From: Amycolatopsis pittospori
GTDB taxonomy: Bacteria > Actinomycetota > Actinomycetes > Mycobacteriales > Pseudonocardiaceae
Reading direction: 5' to 3'
Assembly: GCF_013870525.1 (NCBI RefSeq)
Contig: NZ_JACBXD010000026.1
Location: forward strand, 38,155-102,154
Length of the DNA: 64,000 nt
Below, one piece after another: positions 32,817 through 41,148 of this stretch (within the stretch, counting starts at the first letter, position 1; each line of letters opens with the position of its first letter). The translations under genes and the position numbers were made by a program. The notes beneath the pieces are model-generated. The model was not told the DNA's origin. It searched no databases and saw only the letters and a list, made by a program, of their open reading frames with translations.

Positions 32817-33955
32817 CGGCGTACCTTCGTCGGCAGTTCGGCGTCGACCGTCCACCCGCCCTCGGACGCCGGCCCGGCACGCAGCGTGCCGCCGAGAAGC
32901 TGCACGCGTTCGGTCATCCCCAGCAGCCCGAAGCCGTGGTTCACCGACCGCGCCGGGTCGATCTGCCCGTCGTCGGTCACGCGTAGTCGCAGCGTTCCCC
33001 CACCTTCCACGACCCGGATCTTCACACGCGAGGCGTCGCGGGCGTGCCGCAGGGCGTTGGTCAACGCTTCTTGCGCCAGCCGGTAGACCGCCGTGTCGAC
33101 CTGGAGCGGAAGTTCGCCCAGGTCGTCTGGCAACTCCACGTCGATGACCGGGGCCGGGGCGCTTCGGGCGAGGGAAACCAGGTCGGCGACGCCGGGCTGG
33201 GAGGCGTACTCCGCCGGCGCTCCGTCGCGCAGCACCCGGACCATCGCCCGCATCTCCGCGAGGGTCCGCGAGGCTTCCCCCTCGATGACCGCCAGCGTCT
33301 CGAGCGCCGCCTCAGGTCGCTGCCCGGCCATCGCCCGGCCCGCCTGCGCCTGCACGGCGATCGCCGAGACGTGGTGGGCGACGATGTCGTGCAGCTCTCG
33401 CGCGAGGCCGATCCGCTCCTGGCTGCGGCTCTGGTCCAGCGTCCGGCGCCAGCTCTCGGCGCGGTAGCGGAACGCCGCTCCGCCCGCCGCCGCAGCAGCC
33501 AGGATGCCGATCCCGCCGATGACCTCGGCCGGCCCGATGTGGTCGGGGACCATGCCGGTTCCCGCGGCGACCGCCACCACCGCCAGCCCGATCACGATCT
33601 CGCGCCCTGAGCCCCAGCGAACCAGCGCGTAGACGAGTAAAAGGACGTAGATCATCGTGTCGAGGCCCACGCTCGGAACCCCGCCCAGCAGGCTCGCCAG
33701 TCCCAGCGCCATCGCGGTGCCGAAGGCCACCGCGACACAGGCCAGCGGGTGGGTACGCCGCCACAGCAGCACCGGCGCGAGTCCGACCGCCACGATCGTC
33801 GCGAACGGCCGCCAGGCGACGTCGTCTCGGAGGACGCCCTCGAGCAGCGCCGACACCATCAACACCCCGACCAGCACCCAGTCGCGTAACACCCGTTCGG
33901 GCGCTTCCGTGGCGCGGGGCTCGGCCCACAGCGAGCTCAGGGCGTTGGTGGTCAC
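32813..33955 (-). CDS. HisKA_3-type sensor histidine kinase
   Basis: A 380-residue protein with about five N-terminal membrane helices and little extracellular sequence, so the sensor is probably intramembrane. The dimerisation/phosphorylation domain has ERIGLARELHDIVAHHVSAI (His is the phosphosite). The HATPase_c domain follows (LAQEALTNALRHA as N box, GFGLLGMTERVQLLGG as G box). It forms an operon with the NarL-type regulator and is divergent from the DUF6326-like membrane gene at 34117. Confidence 0.93.
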   Translation of the reverse strand: MTTNALSSLWAEPRATEAPERVLRDWVLVGVLMVSALLEGVLRDDVAWRPFATIVAVGLAPVLLWRRTHPLACVAVAFGTAMALGLASLLGGVPSVGLDTMIYVLLLVYALVRWGSGREIVIGLAVVAVAAGTGMVPDHIGPAEVIGGIGILAAAAAGGAAFRYRAESWRRTLDQSRSQERIGLARELHDIVAHHVSAIAVQAQAGRAMAGQRPEAALETLAVIEGEASRTLAEMRAMVRVLRDGAPAEYASQPGVADLVSLARSAPAPVIDVELPDDLGELPLQVDTAVYRLAQEALTNALRHARDASRVKIRVVEGGGTLRLRVTDDGQIDPARSVNHGFGLLGMTERVQLLGGTLRAGPASEGGWTVDAELPTKVRR

Positions 33956-34116
33956 CGACCCAGCCTAGGGATCGCCGGGGCGTCTGGGACCGACCGAAAG
34001 AACGAGACGCCGGTCCTCCCGACGGGTGTCCCGGGTCCGGCCTCGATGCCGATGAGTCTGCCGCCGGGCTCAGCGATCGTGGGCCTACCAATCCTCACCC
34101 AACGACGGAGCCCACG

Positions 34117-34542
34117 TTGAGAACAAGTCAACCCAACACCACACTGGAAGACCCGCGGATCCCGGTGAAGGCCAAGCTCGCCGCAGCGTGGACAGGTGTC
34201 ATGTTCCTGTACGCCTACGTGGACATTCTCGCCTTCTTCAAGCCCGGCGTCGTCACGGACATCCTGGCAGGCGTCGTCTTCGAGTTCGACATCAGCCAGC
34301 CGTTGTATGTCCTCTTCCTCACGCTCATGGCGATCCCGATCTTCATGATCGTGCTGTCGATGACGCTGCCCGCCAGGGCGAACCGCGTCACGAACCTCAT
34401 CGTGGCCTCGGTACAGATCCCCTATGCGGCATTCAACGTGGTGGGCGGGTCCTGGACGTACTTCTACGGCCTTGGCGTCGCCCTGGAAGTGCTCCTTCTC
34501 GCCCTCATCCTGCGATACGCCTGGACCTGGCCCCGCACCTGA
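34117..34542 (+). CDS. Small four-helix membrane protein (DUF6326-like)
   Basis: A 141-residue protein with four predicted transmembrane helices and a conserved-looking N-terminus (DPRIPVKAKLAAAWTGVMFL, then VDILAFFKPGVV and FDISQPLYVLFL). It resembles the DUF6326 group, from memory. The start is TTG 34117, with GGAG six bases upstream. It is divergent from the two-component operon and may be its target. Function unknown. Confidence 0.7.
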   Translation: MRTSQPNTTLEDPRIPVKAKLAAAWTGVMFLYAYVDILAFFKPGVVTDILAGVVFEFDISQPLYVLFLTLMAIPIFMIVLSMTLPARANRVTNLIVASVQIPYAAFNVVGGSWTYFYGLGVALEVLLLALILRYAWTWPRT

Positions 34543-34620
34543 TCAGTGAACACGATCCGATCCGGGCCGGTACCCGAGCGCCGCGACAAACAGAATGATC
34601 GACCACTACACGAATAGGAA

Positions 34621-34646
34621 GTCCCCGGCCTTGAGCGGCCGGGGAC
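34621..34646. terminator. Hairpin terminator
   Basis: Perfect 10-bp arms GTCCCCGGCC and GGCCGGGGAC with a 6-base loop, 15 bases after the stop of the I36-like gene on the minus strand. Confidence 0.75.
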
Positions 34647-34661
34647 TCGCCTATCGGGGAA

Positions 34662-35036
34662 TCAGCACTCGCCGCGCCAGCGGACATTGATCACGGTGCC
34701 GTGCATGTTCGAGGAGTAGTAGCCCGGACCAGGGTTGTTGTGCAGGCACATGGTGTAGGGCGCCCCGGTGGACGACAGGATCCAGGTCACGTCGACGTGG
34801 TCGCTGCCGGGAGAGTAGTAGCCGTTGTTGAACAGGTACTGCGCTCCCTCGATCGAGCCGGACCAGTTGCCCGCGGTCTTCAGCAGCAGCGGGCCGCCCG
34901 GGTAGTAGTCGTACACGCAGAAGTAGCCCTTTTCGCAGCCGGGCGGGTTCGGCTCGGCGGACGCGGCGGGCGCTGTCGCGACAATGGAGGCCGCGGCGGC
35001 AGAGGTTGCGACCACAGCTACGGTGCTTTTACGCAT
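34662..35036 (-). CDS. Secreted peptidase inhibitor family I36-like protein
   Basis: A 124-residue protein with a clear signal peptide (RKSTVAVVATSAAAASIVAT, cleavage near ASAEP) and a mature beta-rich domain. CEKGYFCVYDYYPGGPLLL and the FNNGYYSPGSDHVDV segment follow the pattern of I36 inhibitors (related to the SMI metalloproteinase inhibitor, beta-gamma-crystallin-like). Four cysteines suggest disulfides. It could inhibit a secreted protease. It stands alone, and a decayed relative may be at 6200-6479. Confidence 0.75.
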   Translation of the reverse strand: MRKSTVAVVATSAAAASIVATAPAASAEPNPPGCEKGYFCVYDYYPGGPLLLKTAGNWSGSIEGAQYLFNNGYYSPGSDHVDVTWILSSTGAPYTMCLHNNPGPGYYSSNMHGTVINVRWRGEC

Positions 35037-35305
35037 GATTGTTCCCCCAGTTCTTACGGAATCGAGCGAACCCTATCCTAGTTGTCCTTGACACGGATCT
35101 CCGGGTTCGGACAACCTCTCCGCAGGGCAGAGATAAGTGATCGCCCTGGCGAAATTCACGACGGAAGGTCGCACACGGGAAATCGGCGCGGCCATGGCCA
35201 CAATCGCATCGTTTCCCGGGGCCAAGTGGTAAACCACAGTTCCCCGGCCACCGGCAGACCCTCCCGGTGCAAACGCTCGGCGCGCGTGATCGCCGCCGCG
35301 TCGCA

Positions 35306-37141
35306 CTATTTCTGACAGGTTTTACCGGCCGACGAGCCATCCTCGCCCTTCCCGCTTTCCCGAGCACGGGGGAACGTAGCCGTGAAGACCGCGTGATCAC
35401 CGGCCACGAGCGTGCCGCCGTGCCGGACGGCTATCTCCCGCGCGATCGCCAGGCCCAACCCGGCGCCACCGGCGTCGCTGTCACGTGATTCGTCGAGCCG
35501 GGTGAACCGGTCGAACACACGAATACGGTCGGCCTCGGGAATTCCCGGGCCGTCGTCGGCCACCTCGAGGACAGCAGTGTCCTCTGTGGACCGAGTGGTG
35601 ACCGTCACGCGTGATACGGCGTGCCGGGTGGCGTTGTCGACCAGATTGCGCAGCAGGCGATCGAGTTGTTTGGCCTCCCCCATCACCGGCGCCGGGCCGT
35701 CGCACCGCACTTCGGCTCGTGCTCCGTAGGCCGCTGCCACCTCGGCCAAGTCGACCTGGCCACCGGACGACGGAAGCGCGGAATCCAGTCGTGCCAGCAA
35801 AAGCAGGTCCTCCGTGAGGTCCTGTAGCCGCTGGGTGTCGAGGACCGCGTCTCCGACGACGGCGGGCCAGTCCGCCTGTCCAGGATGGTCGGCCGCCACT
35901 TCGAGTACCGTGCGCAGGCCTGAGATCGGGCTGCGCAACTCGTGTGCGGCGTCCGCGATGAACTGCCGCTGCGCCTTCGCCGAACTCTCCAGCCTGTCGA
36001 GCATCTCGTTCAACGTCGTGGCCAGTCGCGCGACCGCGTCCCTTGTCGGCGGCTGCGAGACACGGCTCTCCCCTGCCTGGGAACCGATCTCCGACGCCTG
36101 CTCCCGGATCCGTCCCACCGGACGCAACGAACGGGTGGTGGCGAACCACGCCACGAAGCCGATCAGCACCACCGCGGCGAGCACACCGGGTATCAGCAGA
36201 TCGTCCGTGGCCGCCGCGGGATTCTCCGGGAAGGCCCTGATCTCGAAGACGTAGATCGCGGCCGAACCGCCGGAGCCCGTGGGCACCTCACGCGACCATA
36301 CGCCGGCCGGGTCGACGAATTCCGGGAGCAGGACCCGGAGCCGAGCGCTGGTGGCTTCGTCGACGTCGTAGGTGGCGTAGCGGTGCCAATCGACCGTCGT
36401 GGTGGGCCGGGGTTTCGGCAGGAACGGTCCACCGTTGGCCTCCTCCGCCGCGGCCATCCGGTCACTCGACTCCACCCGGCCGTCGCTGTGCACCACCTCG
36501 TAAAGGAAGACATCGGTATACCTGTTCACCACCGATGCGGGCTCGCCGAACGTGAGCGCCACGGACAGCGCGTCGTATGCTTGTAGCGCGGCGTTCGCCT
36601 CCGCGCCGACCCGCGCGTCGTACAGGTCGTTCACGGTGTCGCGGAGCCAGACGACACCCCCGACGAGCGGCCCCGACGCGATCAGCGCGGCGGCCAGCGC
36701 GGCACGGAGGGCGATCGACAGCCTGCCGATGCCCAGCTTCCGGACCGGTACGTCGATCCTGCGGTCCAGGGTGCCCGCGGTGATCTCCGCCGCCTGCCAG
36801 CGCATCCACTCGACCGGCCGGAGCGCACCGGCCGCCGACGCCCAGGCCACGAATCCGACCAGCGCGGCCGCGACGACGACACCGGGCCACAAGAACCAAT
36901 CGACTTTGGCCAGAGACAAGGCTTCGCCCGCTATCGGGCCCTGGATCACGTCGGGCAACGGCTTACCCGCCCGGCCCGCCGCCTCCAGCGCGGCCTCGTA
37001 GGCCTCACCGCCCGCGGCCTTGGTCTTCTCGTAGCCGTCGTACATCTCGCCGATCCCGAGGCGCAGCCAGACCGCGCCGGCGGCGAACACGACGAGCGCG
37101 ATCAGCCCGGCCGCGACCGCGATCCGCGCTTTAGTCGACAC
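35306..37141 (-). CDS. Sensor histidine kinase with duplicated membrane sensor module
   Basis: A 611-residue kinase with two TM-periplasmic-TM units in tandem. The first spans residues ~5-110 and ends in a partial HAMP (LRPVEWMRWQAAEITAGTLD). The second spans ~150-350 with a longer periplasmic domain and a fuller HAMP (LRPVGRIREQASEIGSQAGE). The two HAMP entries are similar, implying internal duplication. HisKA follows (FIADAAHELRSPISGLRTVL, His is the phosphosite), then HATPase_c (NLVDNATRHA; DDGPGIPEADRIRVFDRF; GLGLAIAREIA). It overlaps its response regulator by 11 bases. Confidence 0.92.
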   Translation of the reverse strand: MSTKARIAVAAGLIALVVFAAGAVWLRLGIGEMYDGYEKTKAAGGEAYEAALEAAGRAGKPLPDVIQGPIAGEALSLAKVDWFLWPGVVVAAALVGFVAWASAAGALRPVEWMRWQAAEITAGTLDRRIDVPVRKLGIGRLSIALRAALAAALIASGPLVGGVVWLRDTVNDLYDARVGAEANAALQAYDALSVALTFGEPASVVNRYTDVFLYEVVHSDGRVESSDRMAAAEEANGGPFLPKPRPTTTVDWHRYATYDVDEATSARLRVLLPEFVDPAGVWSREVPTGSGGSAAIYVFEIRAFPENPAAATDDLLIPGVLAAVVLIGFVAWFATTRSLRPVGRIREQASEIGSQAGESRVSQPPTRDAVARLATTLNEMLDRLESSAKAQRQFIADAAHELRSPISGLRTVLEVAADHPGQADWPAVVGDAVLDTQRLQDLTEDLLLLARLDSALPSSGGQVDLAEVAAAYGARAEVRCDGPAPVMGEAKQLDRLLRNLVDNATRHAVSRVTVTTRSTEDTAVLEVADDGPGIPEADRIRVFDRFTRLDESRDSDAGGAGLGLAIAREIAVRHGGTLVAGDHAVFTATFPRARESGKGEDGSSAGKTCQK

Positions 37142-37805
37142 GGCCGACCAGCCGGTATCCCATGCCCCGCACCGTTTCGATGCTGTGCAGGCCGAACGGC
37201 TGGTCGATCTTGCGGCGTAAGGCGCTCAAGTGGACCTCGACCACGTTCACGTCACCTTCGTAGTGGGCGTCCCAGACGTTCCGCAGGATCTCGTCCTTGC
37301 TCAGCACCAGATTCGGGCGCCGGGCGAGACATTCCAGTACCGCGAACTCCCGCGCGGTCACGTTGATGAGCGTGTCCCCGCGCCGGACCGTACCCGCTCC
37401 CGGGTCCACCACGAGGTCGTCGACGGTCAACTTCGCCGGCGCGGCGTGCCCACGCCGGATCAGGGCGCGGATCCGGGCGATCAGCACGACGTAGGAGAAG
37501 GGTTTGGTGAGGTAGTCGTCCGCGCCGGTGTCCAGCCCTTCGGCTTCGTCGTACTCGCCGTCCTTGGCGGTGAGCATCAAGATCGGGGTGGTAAGCCCGC
37601 CGCGGCGCAACTCGGCACAAACCCGGTAGCCGTTCAACCGGGGAAGCATGATGTCCAGCACGATCGCCGAGTACGGGCGCTGCCCGGCCATCCAGACCGC
37701 GTCGGTCCCGTTGTAGGCGAGATCGACGGTGAAGGTGTTCGCTTCGAGGCCGCGCTTGAGCGCCGCCGCGAGCCGTCGCTCGTCCTCGACCACCAGAATC
37801 CGCAT
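37131..37805 (-). CDS. OmpR/PhoB-family response regulator
   Basis: A 224-residue protein: receiver (VVEDERRL, phospho-acceptor Asp in IVLDIMLPRLNGY, LMLTAKDGEYD, TKPFSYVVL) and a winged-helix DNA-binding domain ending in VRGMGYRLVGRVD. It is first gene of an operon with the duplicated-sensor kinase. Three CTTCAG direct repeats lie just upstream (37849-37875) in the divergent region shared with the DUF2079 gene and are likely its binding sites. Confidence 0.94.
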   Translation of the reverse strand: MRILVVEDERRLAAALKRGLEANTFTVDLAYNGTDAVWMAGQRPYSAIVLDIMLPRLNGYRVCAELRRGGLTTPILMLTAKDGEYDEAEGLDTGADDYLTKPFSYVVLIARIRALIRRGHAAPAKLTVDDLVVDPGAGTVRRGDTLINVTAREFAVLECLARRPNLVLSKDEILRNVWDAHYEGDVNVVEVHLSALRRKIDQPFGLHSIETVRGMGYRLVGRVD

Positions 37806-37838
37806 AGTCGCTCACCCAACCAGGTTCCGAGCCTCTTG

Positions 37839-37875
37839 CTGAAGCGATCTTCAGAGTGCTTCAGGAGACCTTCAG
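37839..37875. promoter_or_regulatory. CTTCAG direct repeats, probable OmpR-type operator
   Basis: CTTCAG occurs at 37849, 37859 and 37870 (10- and 11-base periodicity), preceded by the inverse CTGAAG at 37839. Head-to-tail repeats at one helical turn are typical for OmpR/PhoB regulators. The site lies between the response regulator gene and the divergent DUF2079 gene. Confidence 0.6.
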
Positions 37876-37899
37876 CCCACCGTTTCCAGGGTGGGCCGC

Positions 37900-39258
37900 A
37901 TGCTGACCACTCACCCTCCCGCGACCACTGTCCGTGTCTGGCCGCTCGCTGCCGCCTTCTTCGTCCTGTACAGCCTGCTGTCGGTCTCCAACCACCTTCG
38001 GCTCGGCACGACCGGCTTCGACCTGGGGATCTTCGAGCAGATCGTCCGAGGGTACGCCGAGTTCCGCGCGCCGGTCTCGGAACTGAAAGGGCCCGGCTTC
38101 GTGATGCTGGGTGATCACTTCCATCCCATCCTGATCACGCTGGTGCCGCTGTACTGGATCTTCCCGAGCCCGATCACACTGCTGGCCGCGCAGGCCGGCC
38201 TGCTCGCGATCTCCGTCATCCCCGTGGCACGGACCGCGGCGCACCTGCTCGGGCGCGGACGAGGATTCCTGATCGGCGTCGCCTACGGCCTGTCGTGGGG
38301 TCTGCAGACCGCGGCGGACTTCGACTTCCATGAGGTCGTCTTCGCCGTGCCGATGATCGCTTTCGCCATCGAACGGCTGATCACTCGTGAGTGGACGGCC
38401 GCGGTCTACTGGGCCGCGCCGCTCCTCCTGGTCAAGGAAGACCTCCCGCTCACCTTCGCGGCTCTGGGTGTCTACCTCGTGGTCCAAGGGCAACGGCGGC
38501 TGGGCGTGGCGGTGGCGATGACCGGCGTCGGCGCTTTCGTGCTGATCGTCAAAGTCGTGATCCCGGCGATGAATCCCGCCGGCGAATACGGTTTCGCCGG
38601 TTATCTCGATCAAGACCTGGCCTTGGCCGGCTCCGGGGACAAGCTGCTCCTGATCGCCGCGATCTTCGCCCCGACGGCCTTCCTGGCACTCCTTTCGCCC
38701 GTGAGCGCGCTGGTGGTGCCCACGCTGCTGTGGCGTCTTGTGTCGACCAACCCGTCGCATTGGGCCATCGGCTTCCACTACAGCGCCGTCCTGATGCCCA
38801 TCGTCCACCTCGCCATGATCCATGCCCTCGGCGACCGCGGCCTGGTTCTGCCGCCGCGAATCCGCCGGGCGGCGGTCACGGTGTTCGTGGTGTCCTCGTT
38901 GATCGGCGTCATCTGGCTGCCGCTGAACAAACTCGTCGACGCCGCCACCTGGCGGGCCGACGACCGGGTCGCCACGGCGCACCGCCTGATGGACGTGATC
39001 CCCGACGACGCCACCGTCGCCGCCTCGAACCACCTCGCACCCCAACTGACGAGCCGGACGACCGTCCAGCTGTATCCGGTCATCGCGCCACGGACGACGA
39101 TCGACACGGAATGGGTCATCGCCGACACCCGTCTTCCCGGCTGGCCCGGCACCGCGGCCGAGCAGAGCCAGGACCTGCGACGGCTGCGTGAAACGGAATA
39201 CCGCACCGTGACCGAGGAGGACGGTTTCGTGCTCCTGCGACGCAGACCCGCCGGCTGA
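37900..39258 (+). CDS. DUF2079 polytopic membrane protein
   Basis: A 452-residue protein with about ten transmembrane helices. The N-terminal GTTGFDLGIFEQIVRGYAEF and FVMLGDHFHPIL are hallmark segments of DUF2079 proteins, a GT-C-like group of unknown function. The acidic FDLGIFE and GDHFHP loops sit where GT-C enzymes have catalytic residues. The start ATG 37900 has AGGG upstream. It is divergent from the OmpR-type two-component operon and is a candidate target of it. Confidence 0.85.
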   Translation: MLTTHPPATTVRVWPLAAAFFVLYSLLSVSNHLRLGTTGFDLGIFEQIVRGYAEFRAPVSELKGPGFVMLGDHFHPILITLVPLYWIFPSPITLLAAQAGLLAISVIPVARTAAHLLGRGRGFLIGVAYGLSWGLQTAADFDFHEVVFAVPMIAFAIERLITREWTAAVYWAAPLLLVKEDLPLTFAALGVYLVVQGQRRLGVAVAMTGVGAFVLIVKVVIPAMNPAGEYGFAGYLDQDLALAGSGDKLLLIAAIFAPTAFLALLSPVSALVVPTLLWRLVSTNPSHWAIGFHYSAVLMPIVHLAMIHALGDRGLVLPPRIRRAAVTVFVVSSLIGVIWLPLNKLVDAATWRADDRVATAHRLMDVIPDDATVAASNHLAPQLTSRTTVQLYPVIAPRTTIDTEWVIADTRLPGWPGTAAEQSQDLRRLRETEYRTVTEEDGFVLLRRRPAG

Positions 39259-39630
39259 CCGCTCGTATTCGATATTCGTTCGGTGCACCACTTCTTGTCT
39301 GGGCCGGTTCACTTTCAGCCGGCTTTGTTCCGGTGGTTCGGTTTTTCACGGCCGGTGCTCACATCGCGCACCACAGCCGCCCCGTGGTCGAGGTCTTCGG
39401 CGAAGCTGGGCCTCGATTTCCACCAGTGCCCCGGTGTCACCTCAACGGATGACGGCCACCCAAAGCCTGCGCGCACGGACCAGTGTGAGACGTCGTCTCG
39501 CCTTCGTCGACGACCAGACCAGGTTTGTCGGCGGCGACATCGCCGGTGTTTCCGTCGATGTCGCCGCCATTGAGCTCACTGGTCAGCAGGTGATCCAGCT
39601 GCCCGGCCGTTCCTGACCAAGACGCATGGC
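39259..39630. other. Intergenic region, possibly with decayed coding sequence
   Basis: No gene can be supported. A plus-strand frame ending at 39616 (RRRLAFVDDQTRFVGGDIAG...TGQQVIQLPG) looks somewhat protein-like but has no good start and may be a relic. Confidence 0.3.
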
Positions 39631-39759
39631 TCAGCGCAGGTCGACCTCGATCCCGTGCTCGGCGAGCATGTTCAGGAGATCCTCCAGAGTGGTCGCCGGA
39701 CGTGCCGAGCCACCGGCGGCGAACAGCGCATTGGAGATCGCGCTTCGCCTTGCCCCCAC
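39631..39759 (-). CDS. Possible 42-residue ORF, hypothetical
   Basis: GTG 39759 is preceded by GGAG at close spacing and opens a 42-codon frame, MGARRSAISNALFAAGG continuing to LEDLLNMLAEHGIEVDLR. The second half looks like a genuine amphipathic C-terminal helix pair. It may be a very small gene or the surviving tail of a longer one. No function can be given. Confidence 0.3.
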   Translation of the reverse strand: MGARRSAISNALFAAGGSARPATTLEDLLNMLAEHGIEVDLR

Positions 39760-39941
39760 CAGCTCCTAATGGACGCTATCCGCGAGCTGAGGTTCTGCTT
39801 GAAATGGGTGACCCCCTTCGCCCGCCCCATACCGCCACCGCCCAGTCCGGGAATGTTATGCCCCGCTGAGATCTCCCCGTGAGCGGGCGAATGGTCGAGG
39901 ATGGTGACTCCTGCCCTCTGCTCCCCGGCCCTAGGAGCCCG

Positions 39942-40139
39942 ATGCTCATGGCGATCACCCGCAAGAACCGTCGCCTGCCGGCGTGGCCGGAGAACGTGCC
40001 GGAGACCGGATTGGGGCCGGACGTGCTCATGCTGTTGATGGTCGATCAAGCCCGGTTGCGGAACGCCGAGGCCGGTCAGCGGATCGTTCGCCCGGCCAGT
40101 CCACTCCCGGCGAACGGGCAGGCGGAAGGGGCGCCGTGA
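39942..40139 (+). CDS. Small hypothetical protein coupled to the EspG-like gene
   Basis: A 65-residue protein (starts MLMAITRKNRRLPAWPENVP; ends SPLPANGQAEGAP). ATG 39942 has a perfect AGGAG four bases upstream, and its TGA overlaps the GTG of the EspG-like gene (GTGA), which argues for a real coupled gene. It is Pro-rich at both ends with a short helical middle. No family recognised. Confidence 0.5.
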   Translation: MLMAITRKNRRLPAWPENVPETGLGPDVLMLLMVDQARLRNAEAGQRIVRPASPLPANGQAEGAP

Positions 40140-40921
40140 TCGACAGCGTGGTGACGATGACGCTTCCCACCCTTCCCGCGCTGGTCTACGAGGTGCTTTG
40201 GGAACGGCTCGGCCTCGGGTCCATGCCATTCCCTCTCGTGGTGCACCGGCACGGCCGCGACGACGCGGAGCGGCGAGAGCGCCGAGCGGAAGCACACCGA
40301 TGGCTGACGTCCAACAGCCTCGGAGACGCGGACAACCTCGACGGTGATCTGGTGCAGGCCCTGCGGGCGATGGACGACGCCGATTTCACGCTGTCCTTGC
40401 TCTACAGCGGCGCCGCAGAACAGGCGGCGGTCGGCTGCTTCCCCCAGCCCACCGGACGGGCATTGCGCGTGACGATGCGCAACGAGACGGTGGAGCTGGG
40501 CTGGATGAACGCGACGAGGATGGCGGAAGGCGTCTTGGAGGTAGTGCCCGGGGCCGATCCGGGTATCGGGCGCCCCGTCCGCGTCACCGAACTCGCCCTC
40601 GACCGGTCCGGCCTGATGTGGCGGCGGTCCGGGCGGCTCGGCGACGGGACACGATGCTTGATCGGCTACGGGGTGCACCGTGACGACGCCGAGCGGCTCT
40701 TGCGGGTCCTGGCGCGGGCGAGCGCGATCGGCCAGGTGAGTGCGGCGCGATCGGGAGCGGCCGGGAACGTCCTGACGGCCATCCGCCCGCTCTCCTTCGT
40801 GGACACCGACGGTGGCCGGTATCTCGTCGTGCGGAGCTACGGATCGGTCACGCTCTTGCCCGCCGACAGCGTGACGTTGGCGGCCCGGATCAGCGGGCTC
40901 GCACACGACGACTTCTTTTAG
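40136..40921 (+). CDS. EspG-family (ESX secretion-associated) protein
   Basis: A 261-residue protein with the pattern of actinobacterial EspG: N-terminal LPTLPALVYEVLWERLGLGSMPFPL, a central DDADFTLSLLYSG, then VTELALDRSGLMWRRSG and C-terminal YGSVTLLPADSVTLAARISG. EspG proteins are chaperones for PE/PPE-type type VII secretion substrates. GGAAGGGG precedes the GTG at 40136. No WXG100, PE/PPE, EccC or other ESX gene is in the window, so this is an isolated copy whose client is probably elsewhere. Confidence 0.75.
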   Translation: MIDSVVTMTLPTLPALVYEVLWERLGLGSMPFPLVVHRHGRDDAERRERRAEAHRWLTSNSLGDADNLDGDLVQALRAMDDADFTLSLLYSGAAEQAAVGCFPQPTGRALRVTMRNETVELGWMNATRMAEGVLEVVPGADPGIGRPVRVTELALDRSGLMWRRSGRLGDGTRCLIGYGVHRDDAERLLRVLARASAIGQVSAARSGAAGNVLTAIRPLSFVDTDGGRYLVVRSYGSVTLLPADSVTLAARISGLAHDDFF

Positions 40922-41148
40922 CCGGCGACGACTTTAAGAGTCCACTCACGATTCCAGTCACACAGCGGGAATCCGGCTCGACCATCCACGGCACCTGCTG
41001 AGGCGACTGCGACAGCGTCCTGGGCGTGCTGAGGGCATGAAGTCGTCGAGGTCCGAGCGCGGTTCCATCTGTGGTGGTGCTGGTTGGTTTGCTTCTGGCG
41101 GTGACGTCCCGCGACCGTGACGGCAAGCACTCGGACATGACGACAAGC

